Positions 48,870 to 57,515 of a stretch of 57,627 nt of DNA are shown one piece after another. Both the position numbers and the translations under genes were made by a program. A model generated the notes under the pieces. It was not told where the DNA came from. It saw nothing but the letters and a program-made list of their open reading frames with translations, and searched no databases. Each line of letters begins with the position of its first letter. Position 1 is the stretch's first letter. The stretch covers positions 1 to 57,627 of the forward strand of contig JAJDVH010000278.1 of the NCBI GenBank assembly GCA_022826185.1, written 5' to 3'. Source of the stretch: Alphaproteobacteria bacterium. Its GTDB lineage: Bacteria; Pseudomonadota; Alphaproteobacteria; Bin95.

Positions 48870-50000
48870 TCAGGCGTTCCAGTGCTGGAGCATGCGTTCG
48901 CGGTGGTCGGCGGCGCTGCCGAGGAAGACCTCGCTCGCCTTGGCGCGCTTGAACCAGAGCTGCGTGTCGTTGTCGTGGGTGAAGCCGATGCCGCCATGCA
49001 TCTGCACGGCGTGGATGGCGGTCTGCATGTAGGTGTCGGACGCGGTGGCCTTGGCGAGCGAGGCGAGGGCAGGAAGCGGCTGGTCCACCTCTTCGTCGCC
49101 GCCGTCGGCTGCAGCGGCGGCATAGTAGGCGGCGGCCTTGGCCAGCTCGACCTCCAGCAGCATGTCCGCCGCCTTGTGCTTGGTGACCTGGAAGGAGGCG
49201 ATGGAGCGGCCGAACTGCATCCGCATCGAGACATATTCGAGCGCATCCTCGCGCAGCCGCTCCGCGCCGCCCACCATCTCCCCGGCAAGGCAGACGGCGG
49301 CGATGTCGAGCGTCCGCGCCCATGCCGGGGCGCCGGCCTCCGGCCCGCCGAGCAACTCGGCCTCCGCGCCGTCGAAGTCCATCTGCGCGAGCCGGCGCGT
49401 CGGGTCCATGGATTGCAGCGGTTGCCGCGTGAGCCCGGCGCTGTCCGCCGGCAGGCTGAACAGGCCGAGCCCGCCCTGCGGCAGCCTTGCCGCCGCGACG
49501 ACGAGACCGGCGGCCATGCCGTCCAGCACGTAGCTCTTGCGGCCCGTCAGCCGCCAGGTGCCGCCCGCCGGGCTGGCGGTCGCCGTGAAGGCGTCGGCGT
49601 TCCACCCGGTCCCGGGTTCGGCGGCGGCGAGCGCGGCGATCGTCCCGCCGCCGGCGATGCCGGGCAGGAGCGCCTGCTTCTGGGCGTCGGTCCCCGCCTC
49701 GGCGATGGCGGTTGCAGCCATGACGGTGGAGCCGAAAAAGGGCGAGGGCAGGAGTGCGCGACCGGCCTCCTCGGCGGCGATGGCGAGTTCCGAGACGCCG
49801 AACCCCGCCCCGCCATAGGCCTCGGGAATATGGATCGCCGTCACGCCCAGCTCCTCCGCCATCATGCGCCAGACCTCGGGGTCGTAGCCGGCCTCCGTTT
49901 CCATGACGCGGCGCACCTCGGTTGTCGGCGAACGGTCGTTCAGGAAACGGCGGAGCATGTTGCGAAATTCGGTCTGCTCCTCGGAAAAGCTGAATTTCAT
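48870..50000 (-). CDS. Acyl-CoA dehydrogenase, subunit-like partner 2
   Basis: A 376-residue ACAD of the diverged partner type: MKFSFSEEQTEFRNMLRRFL, ALAAAEPGTGWNADAF in place of the usual T-E-x-x-x-GSD loop, RMQFGRSIASFQVTKHKAADM and MQMHGGIGFTHDNDTQLWFKRAK-like C-terminal part. It overlaps the HpaB-type gene (ATGA) and is followed at once by partner 1. Order: monooxygenase, ACAD, ACAD. Substrate could be a cyclic or branched acyl-CoA; this is inference. Confidence 0.9.
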   Translation of the reverse strand: MKFSFSEEQTEFRNMLRRFLNDRSPTTEVRRVMETEAGYDPEVWRMMAEELGVTAIHIPEAYGGAGFGVSELAIAAEEAGRALLPSPFFGSTVMAATAIAEAGTDAQKQALLPGIAGGGTIAALAAAEPGTGWNADAFTATASPAGGTWRLTGRKSYVLDGMAAGLVVAAARLPQGGLGLFSLPADSAGLTRQPLQSMDPTRRLAQMDFDGAEAELLGGPEAGAPAWARTLDIAAVCLAGEMVGGAERLREDALEYVSMRMQFGRSIASFQVTKHKAADMLLEVELAKAAAYYAAAAADGGDEEVDQPLPALASLAKATASDTYMQTAIHAVQMHGGIGFTHDNDTQLWFKRAKASEVFLGSAADHRERMLQHWNA

Positions 50001-51475
50001 TCGGGGTCGGTCCTCGTTTCTGCGGCGGAGCCGGAGACGGAAGCGACCAGCGCTTCGGCCGCCTCCCAGTCATAGGTGCGGAAGGCGTGCCCGCGCGTGA
50101 CGAACGGCGCGCCGGCATAGAACATCTCATACTGCGTCTGCCGCCCGGCGAATTCGGAGCCGAGCGCGTCCCAGGCGAGTTTCATCAGGCGCACGCGCTC
50201 GACCGGCGGCGCGCCGTCGGCGGACTGCTGGACGCTTTGCAGGATGCCGGCGAGCTCGGGGTCGGCAAGGTCGCGCTCGGAGGAGGGCAGCATGATGAGC
50301 GCGCCGCCGGCGAGCCCGCGCACGCGCTCGACCATGCGCGGATAGAGCGCCTGGCAGTAGGCCTGCGCCGCATAGACGGAATGGGCGTCCGGCACGAAAT
50401 ACTTGCCGCGCTGCCGGCCCTTCGCTTCCATGCCGTAAAGCATCGTCTCGACCGCCGTCGCCTGCGCCGCCAGCATTCCGAGCGTCTCGGCCACCGGCGG
50501 CATCCTCACCGTGCCGATGGTTTCGCAGATGCGCCGCGCCAGCCCGACAAGAAACCGGAATTTCACCGCAAGCCGGATCTGCGCCTGGTAGTTCTGGTAG
50601 ATGTGGCCGGGCGTGGCGTGGAACTGGCGCGCGCACATGGCGGGGCTGCGATGGACGAAGACGCGCTCCCACGGCACCTTCACATCGTCGAACCAGACCA
50701 GCCCGTCATTCTCGTCGAAGCGCGAGGCGAGCGGGTCGTCGAAGGTCGAGAGCGCGCGGCCCTCGTATGACTTGCGCGCGAGCAGCCGAAGGCCCCTCGC
50801 CGCCATCGGGACCGCGAAGCTGACGGCGTAATCCTCCTCGTCCGGCTTCAGCGGCTGGAGATGGGCCACGAACATCTCGTTGGCGAGCACGGCCGCGGTG
50901 CCGAGCATCTTGCCGCCGCGCACCGTCACGCCGTCTGCGTCCTCGTCCACGATGCGGAGCATGGGGCTGTCGTCGCCCTGCTCGCCGGTGCTCTTCGAGC
51001 GGTCGAGCTGCGGGTTGACGATGACATAGGTGAGGTAGAGGTCGTTGTCGCGGGCATGGACGAAATAGTCGTGGAAGGCCCGCGCGCGCTCCGGGTCGTG
51101 GGCCTCGAACACCTCCAGCCCCATGATCTGCCCGGTGACTGCGGACGCCAGATGGTCGGGCGCCCGGCCCATGAAGCCCGCATGGCATTCGGCCCAGGCG
51201 GTCAGGGCCTCGCGGCGGCGCACAAGCTCCTCCAGCGATGTCGGCATCTGCCAGGCGCGGTTGACGCGCCGCCGGCCGGTGGGCGAGGGGAAGGTCATCG
51301 CCTCCAGATTGGCGGGGTCGGCCTGGTAGCCGTAGAGCCCGGCGGCGGTGCGCGCGGCGTTGCGGAAGGCGGGGTGCGCCGACGGGTTCTCGACGCGGGC
51401 GCCGTCCAGCCAGACGGCGCGGCCGTCCTCCAGGCTCGCCAGATGCTCGGCGGCATCCTTGGCCGCGCCCCCCAT
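49997..51475 (-). CDS. HpaB-family FADH2-dependent monooxygenase (4-hydroxyphenylacetate 3-hydroxylase type)
   Basis: The 492-residue product belongs to the 4-hydroxyphenylacetate 3-monooxygenase large-component family: MGLEVFEAHDPERARAF, LYLTYVIVNPQLDRS, GGKMLGTAAVLANEMF, AVSFAVPM, WFDDVKVPWERVFVHRSPAM and QNYQAQIRLAVKFRFLVGLA. It uses reduced FAD from a separate reductase, which is not seen here. GGGAGGCGAGGGG precedes ATG 51475. Co-transcribed with two ACAD genes, which suggests it hydroxylates an intermediate of the same CoA pathway. Confidence 0.9.
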   Translation of the reverse strand: MGGAAKDAAEHLASLEDGRAVWLDGARVENPSAHPAFRNAARTAAGLYGYQADPANLEAMTFPSPTGRRRVNRAWQMPTSLEELVRRREALTAWAECHAGFMGRAPDHLASAVTGQIMGLEVFEAHDPERARAFHDYFVHARDNDLYLTYVIVNPQLDRSKSTGEQGDDSPMLRIVDEDADGVTVRGGKMLGTAAVLANEMFVAHLQPLKPDEEDYAVSFAVPMAARGLRLLARKSYEGRALSTFDDPLASRFDENDGLVWFDDVKVPWERVFVHRSPAMCARQFHATPGHIYQNYQAQIRLAVKFRFLVGLARRICETIGTVRMPPVAETLGMLAAQATAVETMLYGMEAKGRQRGKYFVPDAHSVYAAQAYCQALYPRMVERVRGLAGGALIMLPSSERDLADPELAGILQSVQQSADGAPPVERVRLMKLAWDALGSEFAGRQTQYEMFYAGAPFVTRGHAFRTYDWEAAEALVASVSGSAAETRTDPE

Positions 51476-51501
51476 CGCCCCTCGCCTCCCGGCCGCTCCC
51501 T

Positions 51502-51822
51502 CTACTTCATCGTGGAGTAGTCGGTCGGGTCCATGACCACGCTTTCGATGGAGGCGACCAGCGGGCCGTTGCGCTCGCTCTCGGCCCGCGCCGCCTGCCA
51601 CTCGGGATCGTCGCGAAAGGCCGCCCAGGCGCTCTCCATCTGCGCGGCGTCCCGGAAGGTGCAGATGTAGATGAGCTGGTTCGGGTCCGCCCGGTTGATC
51701 CAGAAGCCGGCGACGCCGATGCCGTGGCGGGCGAAGAGGTCGCAGGTGTGGTCGCGGAACCGGGCGTTCAGCGCATCGATCTTGCCGGGCGCGGCGTTGT
51801 AGGTGCGCAGTTCGTACAGCAT
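51502..51822 (-). CDS. NIPSNAP family protein
   Basis: A 106-residue dimeric alpha/beta-barrel (ferredoxin-like) protein: MLYELRTYNAAPGKIDALNARF at the N-terminus and GFWINRADPNQLIYICTFRDAAQMESAWAAFRDDPEW are typical of NIPSNAP proteins. Function is uncertain in bacteria; they often neighbour catabolic monooxygenases. It precedes the HpaB-type gene by 26 bp on the same strand and is probably the first gene of that operon or follows msrB. Confidence 0.88.
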   Translation of the reverse strand: MLYELRTYNAAPGKIDALNARFRDHTCDLFARHGIGVAGFWINRADPNQLIYICTFRDAAQMESAWAAFRDDPEWQAARAESERNGPLVASIESVVMDPTDYSTMK

Positions 51823-51853
51823 GGGCGGCGTCTTTCCTTGACTTGGGGCGGGA

Positions 51854-52273
51854 TCAGTCTTTCGGCTCCAGGCGAAGCGCGGCCGAGTTCATGCAGTAGC
51901 GCAGCCCTGTCGGCGGCGGGCCGTCGGGGAAGACATGGCCCAGATGCGCGTCGCACCCGGCGCAGAGCACCTCGGTGCGCGTCATGAACCAGCTCCGGTC
52001 CACCTTCTCCGCGACGGCCGCCTCGGAGACGGGCCGGGTGAAGGAGGGCCAGCCGGTGCCGCTGTCGAACTTGGTGTCGCTCTCGAACAGCGGGATGCCG
52101 CAGCAGATGCAGCGATAGGTTCCGGGGGTCTTGGTGGCGTGATACTCGTTCGAGAAGGGCCGCTCGGTGCCGTGCCGGCGCGTCACCTTGTATTGCTCGG
52201 GCGTGAGGCGGCTGCGCCACTCCGCGTCGCTGAGGTCGGTCCGGGGAGGGGCGGTGTCGAGAAGGTCGGTCAT
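51854..52273 (-). CDS. msrB: Peptide-methionine (R)-S-oxide reductase
   Basis: MsrB reduces methionine-R-sulfoxide in damaged proteins. The 139-residue product has two CxxC zinc pairs (CICC, CAGC), [27 protein letters not shown] and the catalytic Cys in RYCMNSAAL. Starts at 52282 or 52294 would add three or seven residues. The C-terminus ends shortly after the catalytic motif, as expected. Confidence 0.95.
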   Translation of the reverse strand: MTDLLDTAPPRTDLSDAEWRSRLTPEQYKVTRRHGTERPFSNEYHATKTPGTYRCICCGIPLFESDTKFDSGTGWPSFTRPVSEAAVAEKVDRSWFMTRTEVLCAGCDAHLGHVFPDGPPPTGLRYCMNSAALRLEPKD

Positions 52274-52462
52274 GGTGTCCATCCGCGTCCGCATCGAAGA
52301 TGCCGGTTGGCCGGATCGGCTGTCGTTTGCGTTCGCCTGCAGCCGATTGCAGGCCGAAAAACGGTATGCCCAACCCGGCCCCCGCGCAAGTGCGCTCTCC
52401 CTGCCGGCAATTCTCCTGTACCGTTCGCAATGGCTTAGGCGGAGAAGAAGGACGGGCACGCG

Positions 52463-52771
52463 ATGTTCATTGCAATGAACCGGTTCCGGATCGTGCGCGG
52501 GCGCGAGGCGGAATTCGAGCGCATCTGGTCGGAGCGCGACTCCCATCTCGACGGCGTGCCGGGATTCCGGGAATTCCGCCTGCTCAGGGGGCCGGAGGAG
52601 GAGGACCATACGCTCTACGCCTCCCACTCGATCTGGCGCGACCGCGAGGCCTTCGTCGACTGGACGCGCTCCGAGGCGTTCCGCAAGGCGCATGCGGGCG
52701 CCGGCACCGCCCGCGACCTCTATCTCGGCCATCCGCATTTCGAAGGGTTCGAATCCGTCCTCGAGGGTTGA
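52463..52771 (+). CDS. Antibiotic biosynthesis monooxygenase-domain protein
   Basis: A 102-residue ABM/HmoA-like protein: [68 protein letters not shown] and a His-rich GHPHFEGFE end. Members include heme-degrading and quinol-oxidising small enzymes; the pattern VNRFxVxxGxEexFExxWxxR is that of the HmoA-like group. Divergent from msrB. Confidence 0.85.
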   Translation: MFIAMNRFRIVRGREAEFERIWSERDSHLDGVPGFREFRLLRGPEEEDHTLYASHSIWRDREAFVDWTRSEAFRKAHAGAGTARDLYLGHPHFEGFESVLEG

Positions 52772-52795
52772 GGCGGACGGCGTTGGCCCCGGAAC

Positions 52796-53212
52796 CTACA
52801 GCGCGCCGGCGGCCTCGGCCTTGGCCCGCCGCGCGGAGAGGCGCTCGCGCTGGCGGCTCTTGTCGATGACGAAACGGGTGTGGCGGGCGCGGCCCACCTG
52901 GCCGAGCGCATCGCAGATGTCGGCGGCCATTTCGACGCGCTGGCCGTCCAGCGACAGGACGCGGGCGTTGACTTCGATCCACATGCCCGCGAGCGTCGGC
53001 CCCAGATGGTCGATCTCCACCCGCGCGCCGACGGAGTCCTCGCCCTCGTCGAGATGGGAAAACACCAGGTCGCGGCAGGTCTGCTCGATCCGCGCCAGCA
53101 TGAACGTGGTGGCGAAGACGCGCAGGTCCTCGCCCATGAAGTCGATGGTCTGATCCACCGTGACATCGAAACGGCGAACGCTTTTCAGGTCGGGCGCAAG
53201 CGAGGGTTTCAT
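52796..53212 (-). CDS. Hotdog-fold thioesterase family protein
   Basis: A 138-residue hotdog protein. VDQTIDFMGEDLRVFATTFMLARIEQTCRDLVFSHLDEGEDSVGARVEIDHLGPTLAGM resembles the FlK (fluoroacetyl-CoA thioesterase)-like group: a long helix with a Glu, then a strand containing GxxVxxxHLxPT. Start ATG 53212 is preceded by CAGGGA. Convergent with the ABM gene. Confidence 0.8.
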   Translation of the reverse strand: MKPSLAPDLKSVRRFDVTVDQTIDFMGEDLRVFATTFMLARIEQTCRDLVFSHLDEGEDSVGARVEIDHLGPTLAGMWIEVNARVLSLDGQRVEMAADICDALGQVGRARHTRFVIDKSRQRERLSARRAKAEAAGAL

Positions 53213-53310
53213 GCCGTGTCCCTGAGTCAGTCCCCAAGACCGGCATGGTTGGATAGCGCGCGCCCGCATGCAAGACTTTCGCGGTGAAAAAATGACGGTT
53301 TGAGGAATCG

Positions 53311-54066
53311 ATGACGATTGTCCCGATCGAACGCGAGGGGCCGGTGCGCACCGTGCGCCTGAATCGCCCGGAGAAGCGCAACGCGCTCAACCGCGAGATG
53401 CTGGGCGCCCTGCTCGACGCCTTCCGGAGCGAGCCGGACAAGGCCGAGCGGCTGACCGTGCTGCGCGCCGAGGGGCCGGTCTTCTGCGCCGGGATGGATT
53501 TGCGCGAGCGGGCCGGCACGCTCGACACGGAAAGCCCGATAGAGGCGGTGCTGGATGCGGTGCAGCATTATCCCCTGCCGGTGGTTGCGGTGGTGCACGG
53601 CGACGCCATTGCGGGCGGCAACGAGCTGGCGCTGCATTGCGATCTGGTCGTGGCGGCGGAAAGCGCGTGCTTCGGGATGTCGCTCGCCCAGATCGGGCTG
53701 GTGCCGACCTGGTTCCTCGCCAAGAAGATCGTGGAGACGGGCGGGCCCGTGGCCGCGCGCGAGATGCTGCTGCTCGGCGACCCGCTGCCGGCGGCGCGGA
53801 TGCACGCGCTCGGCATGATCCACAAGGTCGCGCCCGACGACGAGCTTGAGGCGGCGGTTGCTGCCGTCACCGCGCGCCTCGCCGCCAATGCGCCGCTTGC
53901 CATGAAGGCGATGAAGGCCGTCATGCTGCGGCAGATGGCGTTCCGCGATGCAACGCCGCATGACGACCTGCTGGGTATGCTGCGCGCGGCAAGGCTGTCC
54001 AGCGATGCCAGGGAGGGGATCGCCGCGCGGCTGGAGAAGCGCGCGGCGAACTTCACGGGGGAATAG
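53311..54066 (+). CDS. Enoyl-CoA hydratase/isomerase family protein
   Basis: A 251-residue crotonase-fold protein: VRLNRPEKRNALNREM, VFCAGMDL (oxyanion and CoA site), GDAIAGGNELALHCDLVVAA with Glu105 matching the first catalytic Glu of hydratases. The second Glu (usual PE in FGxPE) is replaced by Leu125 in FGMSLAQIGLVP. Simple hydratase activity is therefore doubtful, and isomerase or hydrolase chemistry is possible. It is followed without a gap by a small gene and then an acyl-CoA dehydrogenase. Confidence 0.88.
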   Translation: MTIVPIEREGPVRTVRLNRPEKRNALNREMLGALLDAFRSEPDKAERLTVLRAEGPVFCAGMDLRERAGTLDTESPIEAVLDAVQHYPLPVVAVVHGDAIAGGNELALHCDLVVAAESACFGMSLAQIGLVPTWFLAKKIVETGGPVAAREMLLLGDPLPAARMHALGMIHKVAPDDELEAAVAAVTARLAANAPLAMKAMKAVMLRQMAFRDATPHDDLLGMLRAARLSSDAREGIAARLEKRAANFTGE

Positions 54067-54402
54067 GTGGCCGTCCGTCTCGACAAGCCGTGGCGGCGGC
54101 TCGATTCCGCCGCTGTCGCCGCGCTCAGCGGCCAGCTCGGCGTCTATCAGCTGTCCGACGACGCGGCGACCGTGCGGGCCATTGTCCGGGTCGATGCGCG
54201 CTCGCTGTTCGGCCTGCGCGGCGAGCTCGGGCGCGAACTGGAAGAGCGCGGCGAGGGGCTGTTCTTCCGCCTGGAGGTCAACCACCAGCCGCGTACGCGG
54301 TGGCTGGAACTGATGATGGTCCACCGGGCCGACCATGGCCGCCTGCCGTCCTGGAACCCGCCGGAGGACGGCGTGGGCCTCGGGCGCCTCAGCCCCGCCT
54401 GA
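54067..54402 (+). CDS. Conserved small hypothetical protein
   Basis: A 111-residue protein from GTG 54067, directly after the stop of the crotonase gene. VYQLSDDAATVRAIVRVDARSLFGLRGELGRELEERGEG and FFRLEVNHQPRTRWLELMMVHRADHGRLP make a compact alpha/beta unit that faintly recalls GIY-YIG-like folds but without their catalytic residues. No signal peptide. Function unknown; its position suggests a link to the CoA pathway genes around it. Confidence 0.65.
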   Translation: MAVRLDKPWRRLDSAAVAALSGQLGVYQLSDDAATVRAIVRVDARSLFGLRGELGRELEERGEGLFFRLEVNHQPRTRWLELMMVHRADHGRLPSWNPPEDGVGLGRLSPA

Positions 54403-54448
54403 CCGGCCGCCGCAACAGCATTTTCGCAATCGGGAAAGCGCAAGACTC

Positions 54449-55615
54449 ATGGACCTGTCCCTTACCGACGAGCAGAAACTGATCGTGGACCAGGTGCGCC
54501 GGTTCGTCCGCGAGGAGATCGTGCCACTGGAAGACGGCCTCGACCCCGACGCCGACAGCCTGCCGCCGGAGGACCATGAACGCCTTGCGGGCCGGGTGGC
54601 GGAAATGGGCCTCTACGGCCTCGACATTCCGCCCGAGTTCGGCGGCCCGGACGTGGATATCGTGACGCGCACCCTGCTCGCCATAGAGATGTCGCAGCAC
54701 CGCGCCGGTCTATACGCGCCCTGCTACAACGTGTTCGGCGGCGCGGGCCTGGCGCAGATGTTCGAGGCCAATGATGACCAGAAGCAGCGCTTCCTCTTTC
54801 CGATGCTGCGCGGCGAGAAGAAGACCTTCTTCGGCCTGACCGAGCCCTCGGGTGGCTCGGACCCAGCCCGCGCCATCCAGACCCGCGCGGTGCGCGACGG
54901 GGACGACTGGGTCATCAACGGCGCCAAGATGTTCATTTCCGGAGCGGACCGGGCGGATTTCGGCCTCGTCTTCGCGCGCACGGACCCGACGAAAGGGCGG
55001 GCAGGCGTCACCTGCTTCATCGTCGAGACCGACACGCCGGGCTTCCATGTGCGCCGCATCGTCCACACGCTGCGCGCCGCGCGCTACGCAACCGAGCTGC
55101 AATTTGAGGACATGCGGGTGCCGCACGCAAACGTGCTGGGCGAGGTGAACGGCGGCTTCGCCATCGCCAACGACCGCGTGTCGCGCCAGCGCATCCCCTA
55201 TGCCGCCACCTGCATCGGCGTGGCGGTCAAGGCGCAGGAGCTGGCGGTCGAATATGCCGGGATAAGGGAGACCTTCGGCGACAAGCTGGCACACCGGCAG
55301 GGCATCCAGTGGATGGTGGTCGAGAACGAGATCGACATCCGCCAGTCGCTCTGGATCACGCTGGCGGCCGCCGACAAGGCGCGGCGCGGCGAACCGTTCC
55401 GGACCGACTCCGCGCTCGCCAAGATCGTGGCGACGGAGGCCTCGGGCCGGGTGGTGGATCGCGCCATGCAGATCCACGGTGGCTACGGCGTCACCAAGGA
55501 CCTGCCGTTCGAGCGCTGGTACCGGGAAATGCGCATCCGCCGCATCGGCGAGGGCCCGAACGAGGTCCAGCGCCACATCGTCGCCCGCGACCTGTTCGGC
55601 AGCTCGCTGCGGTAG
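54449..55615 (+). CDS. Acyl-CoA dehydrogenase
   Basis: A canonical 388-residue ACAD: MDLSLTDEQKLIVDQVRRFVREEI, FFGLTEPSGGSDPARAIQT, DWVINGAKMFISGADRADFGLVFARTD, RQGIQWMVVENEIDI, MQIHGGYGVTKDLPFERWYREMRIRRIGEGPNEVQRHIVARDL. The Glu in GEGPNE matches the catalytic base of short-chain enzymes. Start ATG 54449 has only a weak ribosome site (GGGAAAG). It probably works with the crotonase-type enzyme two genes upstream. Confidence 0.93.
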   Translation: MDLSLTDEQKLIVDQVRRFVREEIVPLEDGLDPDADSLPPEDHERLAGRVAEMGLYGLDIPPEFGGPDVDIVTRTLLAIEMSQHRAGLYAPCYNVFGGAGLAQMFEANDDQKQRFLFPMLRGEKKTFFGLTEPSGGSDPARAIQTRAVRDGDDWVINGAKMFISGADRADFGLVFARTDPTKGRAGVTCFIVETDTPGFHVRRIVHTLRAARYATELQFEDMRVPHANVLGEVNGGFAIANDRVSRQRIPYAATCIGVAVKAQELAVEYAGIRETFGDKLAHRQGIQWMVVENEIDIRQSLWITLAAADKARRGEPFRTDSALAKIVATEASGRVVDRAMQIHGGYGVTKDLPFERWYREMRIRRIGEGPNEVQRHIVARDLFGSSLR

Positions 55616-55704
55616 GGGCGCGAGCGCCATGCGGCTTGTGTTGCGGCGCCAGGCGCGCCATCATTTGTCGATATAAAGTGGCACAGTCGGCGAAGGGCGG
55701 ACTC

Positions 55705-55917
55705 ATGGACAATGGCACGATTGCAATCATCGTTTCCGTCGTAGCGGTCGGCGCCACGGTCGGAATCGGGCTTGCGACGTTGATCCTGACGAGTTCGGGA
55801 CGCTTGGCCGCGCGCTTGACAGCGGTAGAGAAGGAAACCGCCCGCTTGTCCGGACTGCTCGAAGGTCTTGGGCTCACGGGACGTGCACCGACCGGGTCCG
55901 AGGCCGGGGGCTCGTAA
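55705..55917 (+). CDS. Small single-pass membrane protein with coiled coil
   Basis: A 70-residue protein: one membrane segment (about 6-30, IAIIVSVVAVGATVGIGLATLIL) then a heptad-like helix (RLAARLTAVEKETARLSGLLEGL). GAAGGGCGG precedes the ATG. Many bacteria encode such small membrane coiled-coil proteins; no function can be given. Convergent with the glyoxalase-family gene. Confidence 0.7.
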   Translation: MDNGTIAIIVSVVAVGATVGIGLATLILTSSGRLAARLTAVEKETARLSGLLEGLGLTGRAPTGSEAGGS

Positions 55918-55935
55918 CATCTGGCAGGCGCGGCC

Positions 55936-56382
55936 CTAGGGGGCGAAATAGCGCGCCAGCGGCGGCGGCATGTCGTCCGTGTCGATCTGGAAGAGCTCCA
56001 GCAGCACGCCGTCGGGCGCCTCGCACATGATGTAGCGCCACGACCCGAACTCGCGGATGCCGGAGCGGAACGGCACGCCGAGCGCCGTCAACCGGCGGTG
56101 GAGCGCGGCAAGGTCGTCCGTCTGGATGCCGACATGGTGCACGGCTCCGCCCGGCGTCCCGCGCGGCGGCTGGTCGTAGAGGTGGAGACGGCCGCGCCCC
56201 ACCTCCATGAACACATTGCGCGCCCCGCCGAACTCGCCGTCGAAGGCGACAATGCCCCCGAGCTTCTCCTGCCACCACGCGACCGTCGCGTCGATATCGG
56301 CCGCGAACAGATGCACATGATGCAGGTGCGCGGCGGCCTTCTGGCTGCGTCCGGCTGGATTGTCGCCAAGCGCGTCGGTCAT
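55936..56382 (-). CDS. VOC (glyoxalase/bleomycin-resistance) family protein
   Basis: A 148-residue vicinal-oxygen-chelate protein. HLHHVHLFAADIDATVAWWQEKLGG gives the first metal His, VHHVGIQTDDLAALHRRLTALG the second, and EAPDGVLLELFQID the C-terminal Glu. FRSGIREFGSWRYIM agrees with the fold. Family members are lyases, dioxygenases or epimerases; which one cannot be told. It is the last gene before the lower-GC region at the right edge. Confidence 0.9.
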   Translation of the reverse strand: MTDALGDNPAGRSQKAAAHLHHVHLFAADIDATVAWWQEKLGGIVAFDGEFGGARNVFMEVGRGRLHLYDQPPRGTPGGAVHHVGIQTDDLAALHRRLTALGVPFRSGIREFGSWRYIMCEAPDGVLLELFQIDTDDMPPPLARYFAP

Positions 56383-56425
56383 TTCGGGTTGGAGCTATCG
56401 AAAAGGAAATCGCCGCCGTCGAGGC

Positions 56426-57484
56426 TCAACCGGGAAAATCGATACGCCATACTGCGGCTGCGCCCCTTGCCATAACGTCCTGGCGTGAGTCGATGGTTTC
56501 CGGCGTCCAGTCTTCGTATTTGCTCGCAATTTCCCGAGTCGTCCGGAAACGGCTTTTCCCGAACAATTCCCTCTTTGCTTCGTACCCGGCATTGCCGGCG
56601 TCCCGGTTCGCGCCTGCTTCCAGCAACGCCATATTGCCGAGACGCGATGTCTGCGCGTCCAAGTCGTCCTCGGCAAACCGATTCCAGCCATCTTCCGGAT
56701 TCAGCGGGCAGATGTGCTCCAAGGTTATCCTGTTGTCCTCGAAGTCGTGGCTGTTCCCGGAGGCCTGACGCTCCAGTTCGAACAGAATATATCTGACGAC
56801 CCGCTTGTTTCGCGTCTGCGCAACACCGATGGATTTTTCCCGGAAGCTCAGCCGGAACCGTTCATCGTCAGGATAAACCGGCCGCAGGCTGCCCATGATT
56901 TGCCGGATCGAAGAATGTTCGCCCCTCGAAATCCTCTGGGCTTCCGCGTGGTAAACCCGCTCCTGTTCGTTTGCTTGAAAACTGCCAATGACATTGTAGC
57001 GAAAGGAGATCGTCACGACCGAGCGCAGCAGTCTCTCGAAGTCGGCGTCATCCAGAACCCGCCGTGCTGCGATCAGGAGGGGAAATGGCTGGCGGACGCT
57101 GAACATGCGAAGGGTTCGGGCATGGCGCTTCCATTCGACAGGCCAGTCCGAGCCGTCCGGTTGCGTCAGCGCCAGGTAAGCCTCGATATCGGTTTTGAGT
57201 TCCTGCAGGAGGGAGAATGCGTCCCCCCTGTCCTGGACCTGGGCGCGGACAGTCTTGAAGAGGTCGGACAACCGGACCGTCGTCCTCCGGCTGATCCAGT
57301 GGACACGCAGGAAATCAGGGAAGCTCTCCTCCCCGAGCCGTCCCACGATTTCGTTCCAACGGCTCTCCAGCGTCTCGATCTCACGCTCATGCTCGCTTTG
57401 GCGGTGTAGGAGCGAGAACAGGTAATTCTTCAGGAGGTCGGTCGCCGAGAGCCGTACGCCCCGCGCATTCAGCGTTTCGAACAC
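56426..57484 (-). pseudogene. 5'-truncated DUF262/DUF1524 (GmrSD-like) nuclease gene
   Basis: The 352 residues begin inside the DUF262 domain (VFETLNARGVRLSATDLLKNYLFS), which normally has roughly 200 residues before this point, including the DGQQR-type nucleotide-binding motif. Here the frame is cut by an in-frame TGA at 57509-57511 nine codons upstream, and the sequence beyond shows no DUF262 similarity in any frame. The C-terminal DUF1524 HNH-like part is intact: LEHICPLNPEDGWN and RLGNMALLEAGAN. The full protein would be a type IV (modified-DNA) restriction or phage-defence enzyme. Base composition is lower in GC than neighbours. Called a pseudogene because the functional N-terminus is missing; GTG 57484 could still start a fragment. 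Confidence 0.65.
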
Positions 57485-57515
57485 CTGGTATTTTCTGGAG
57501 TCCGCCTGTCACTGG

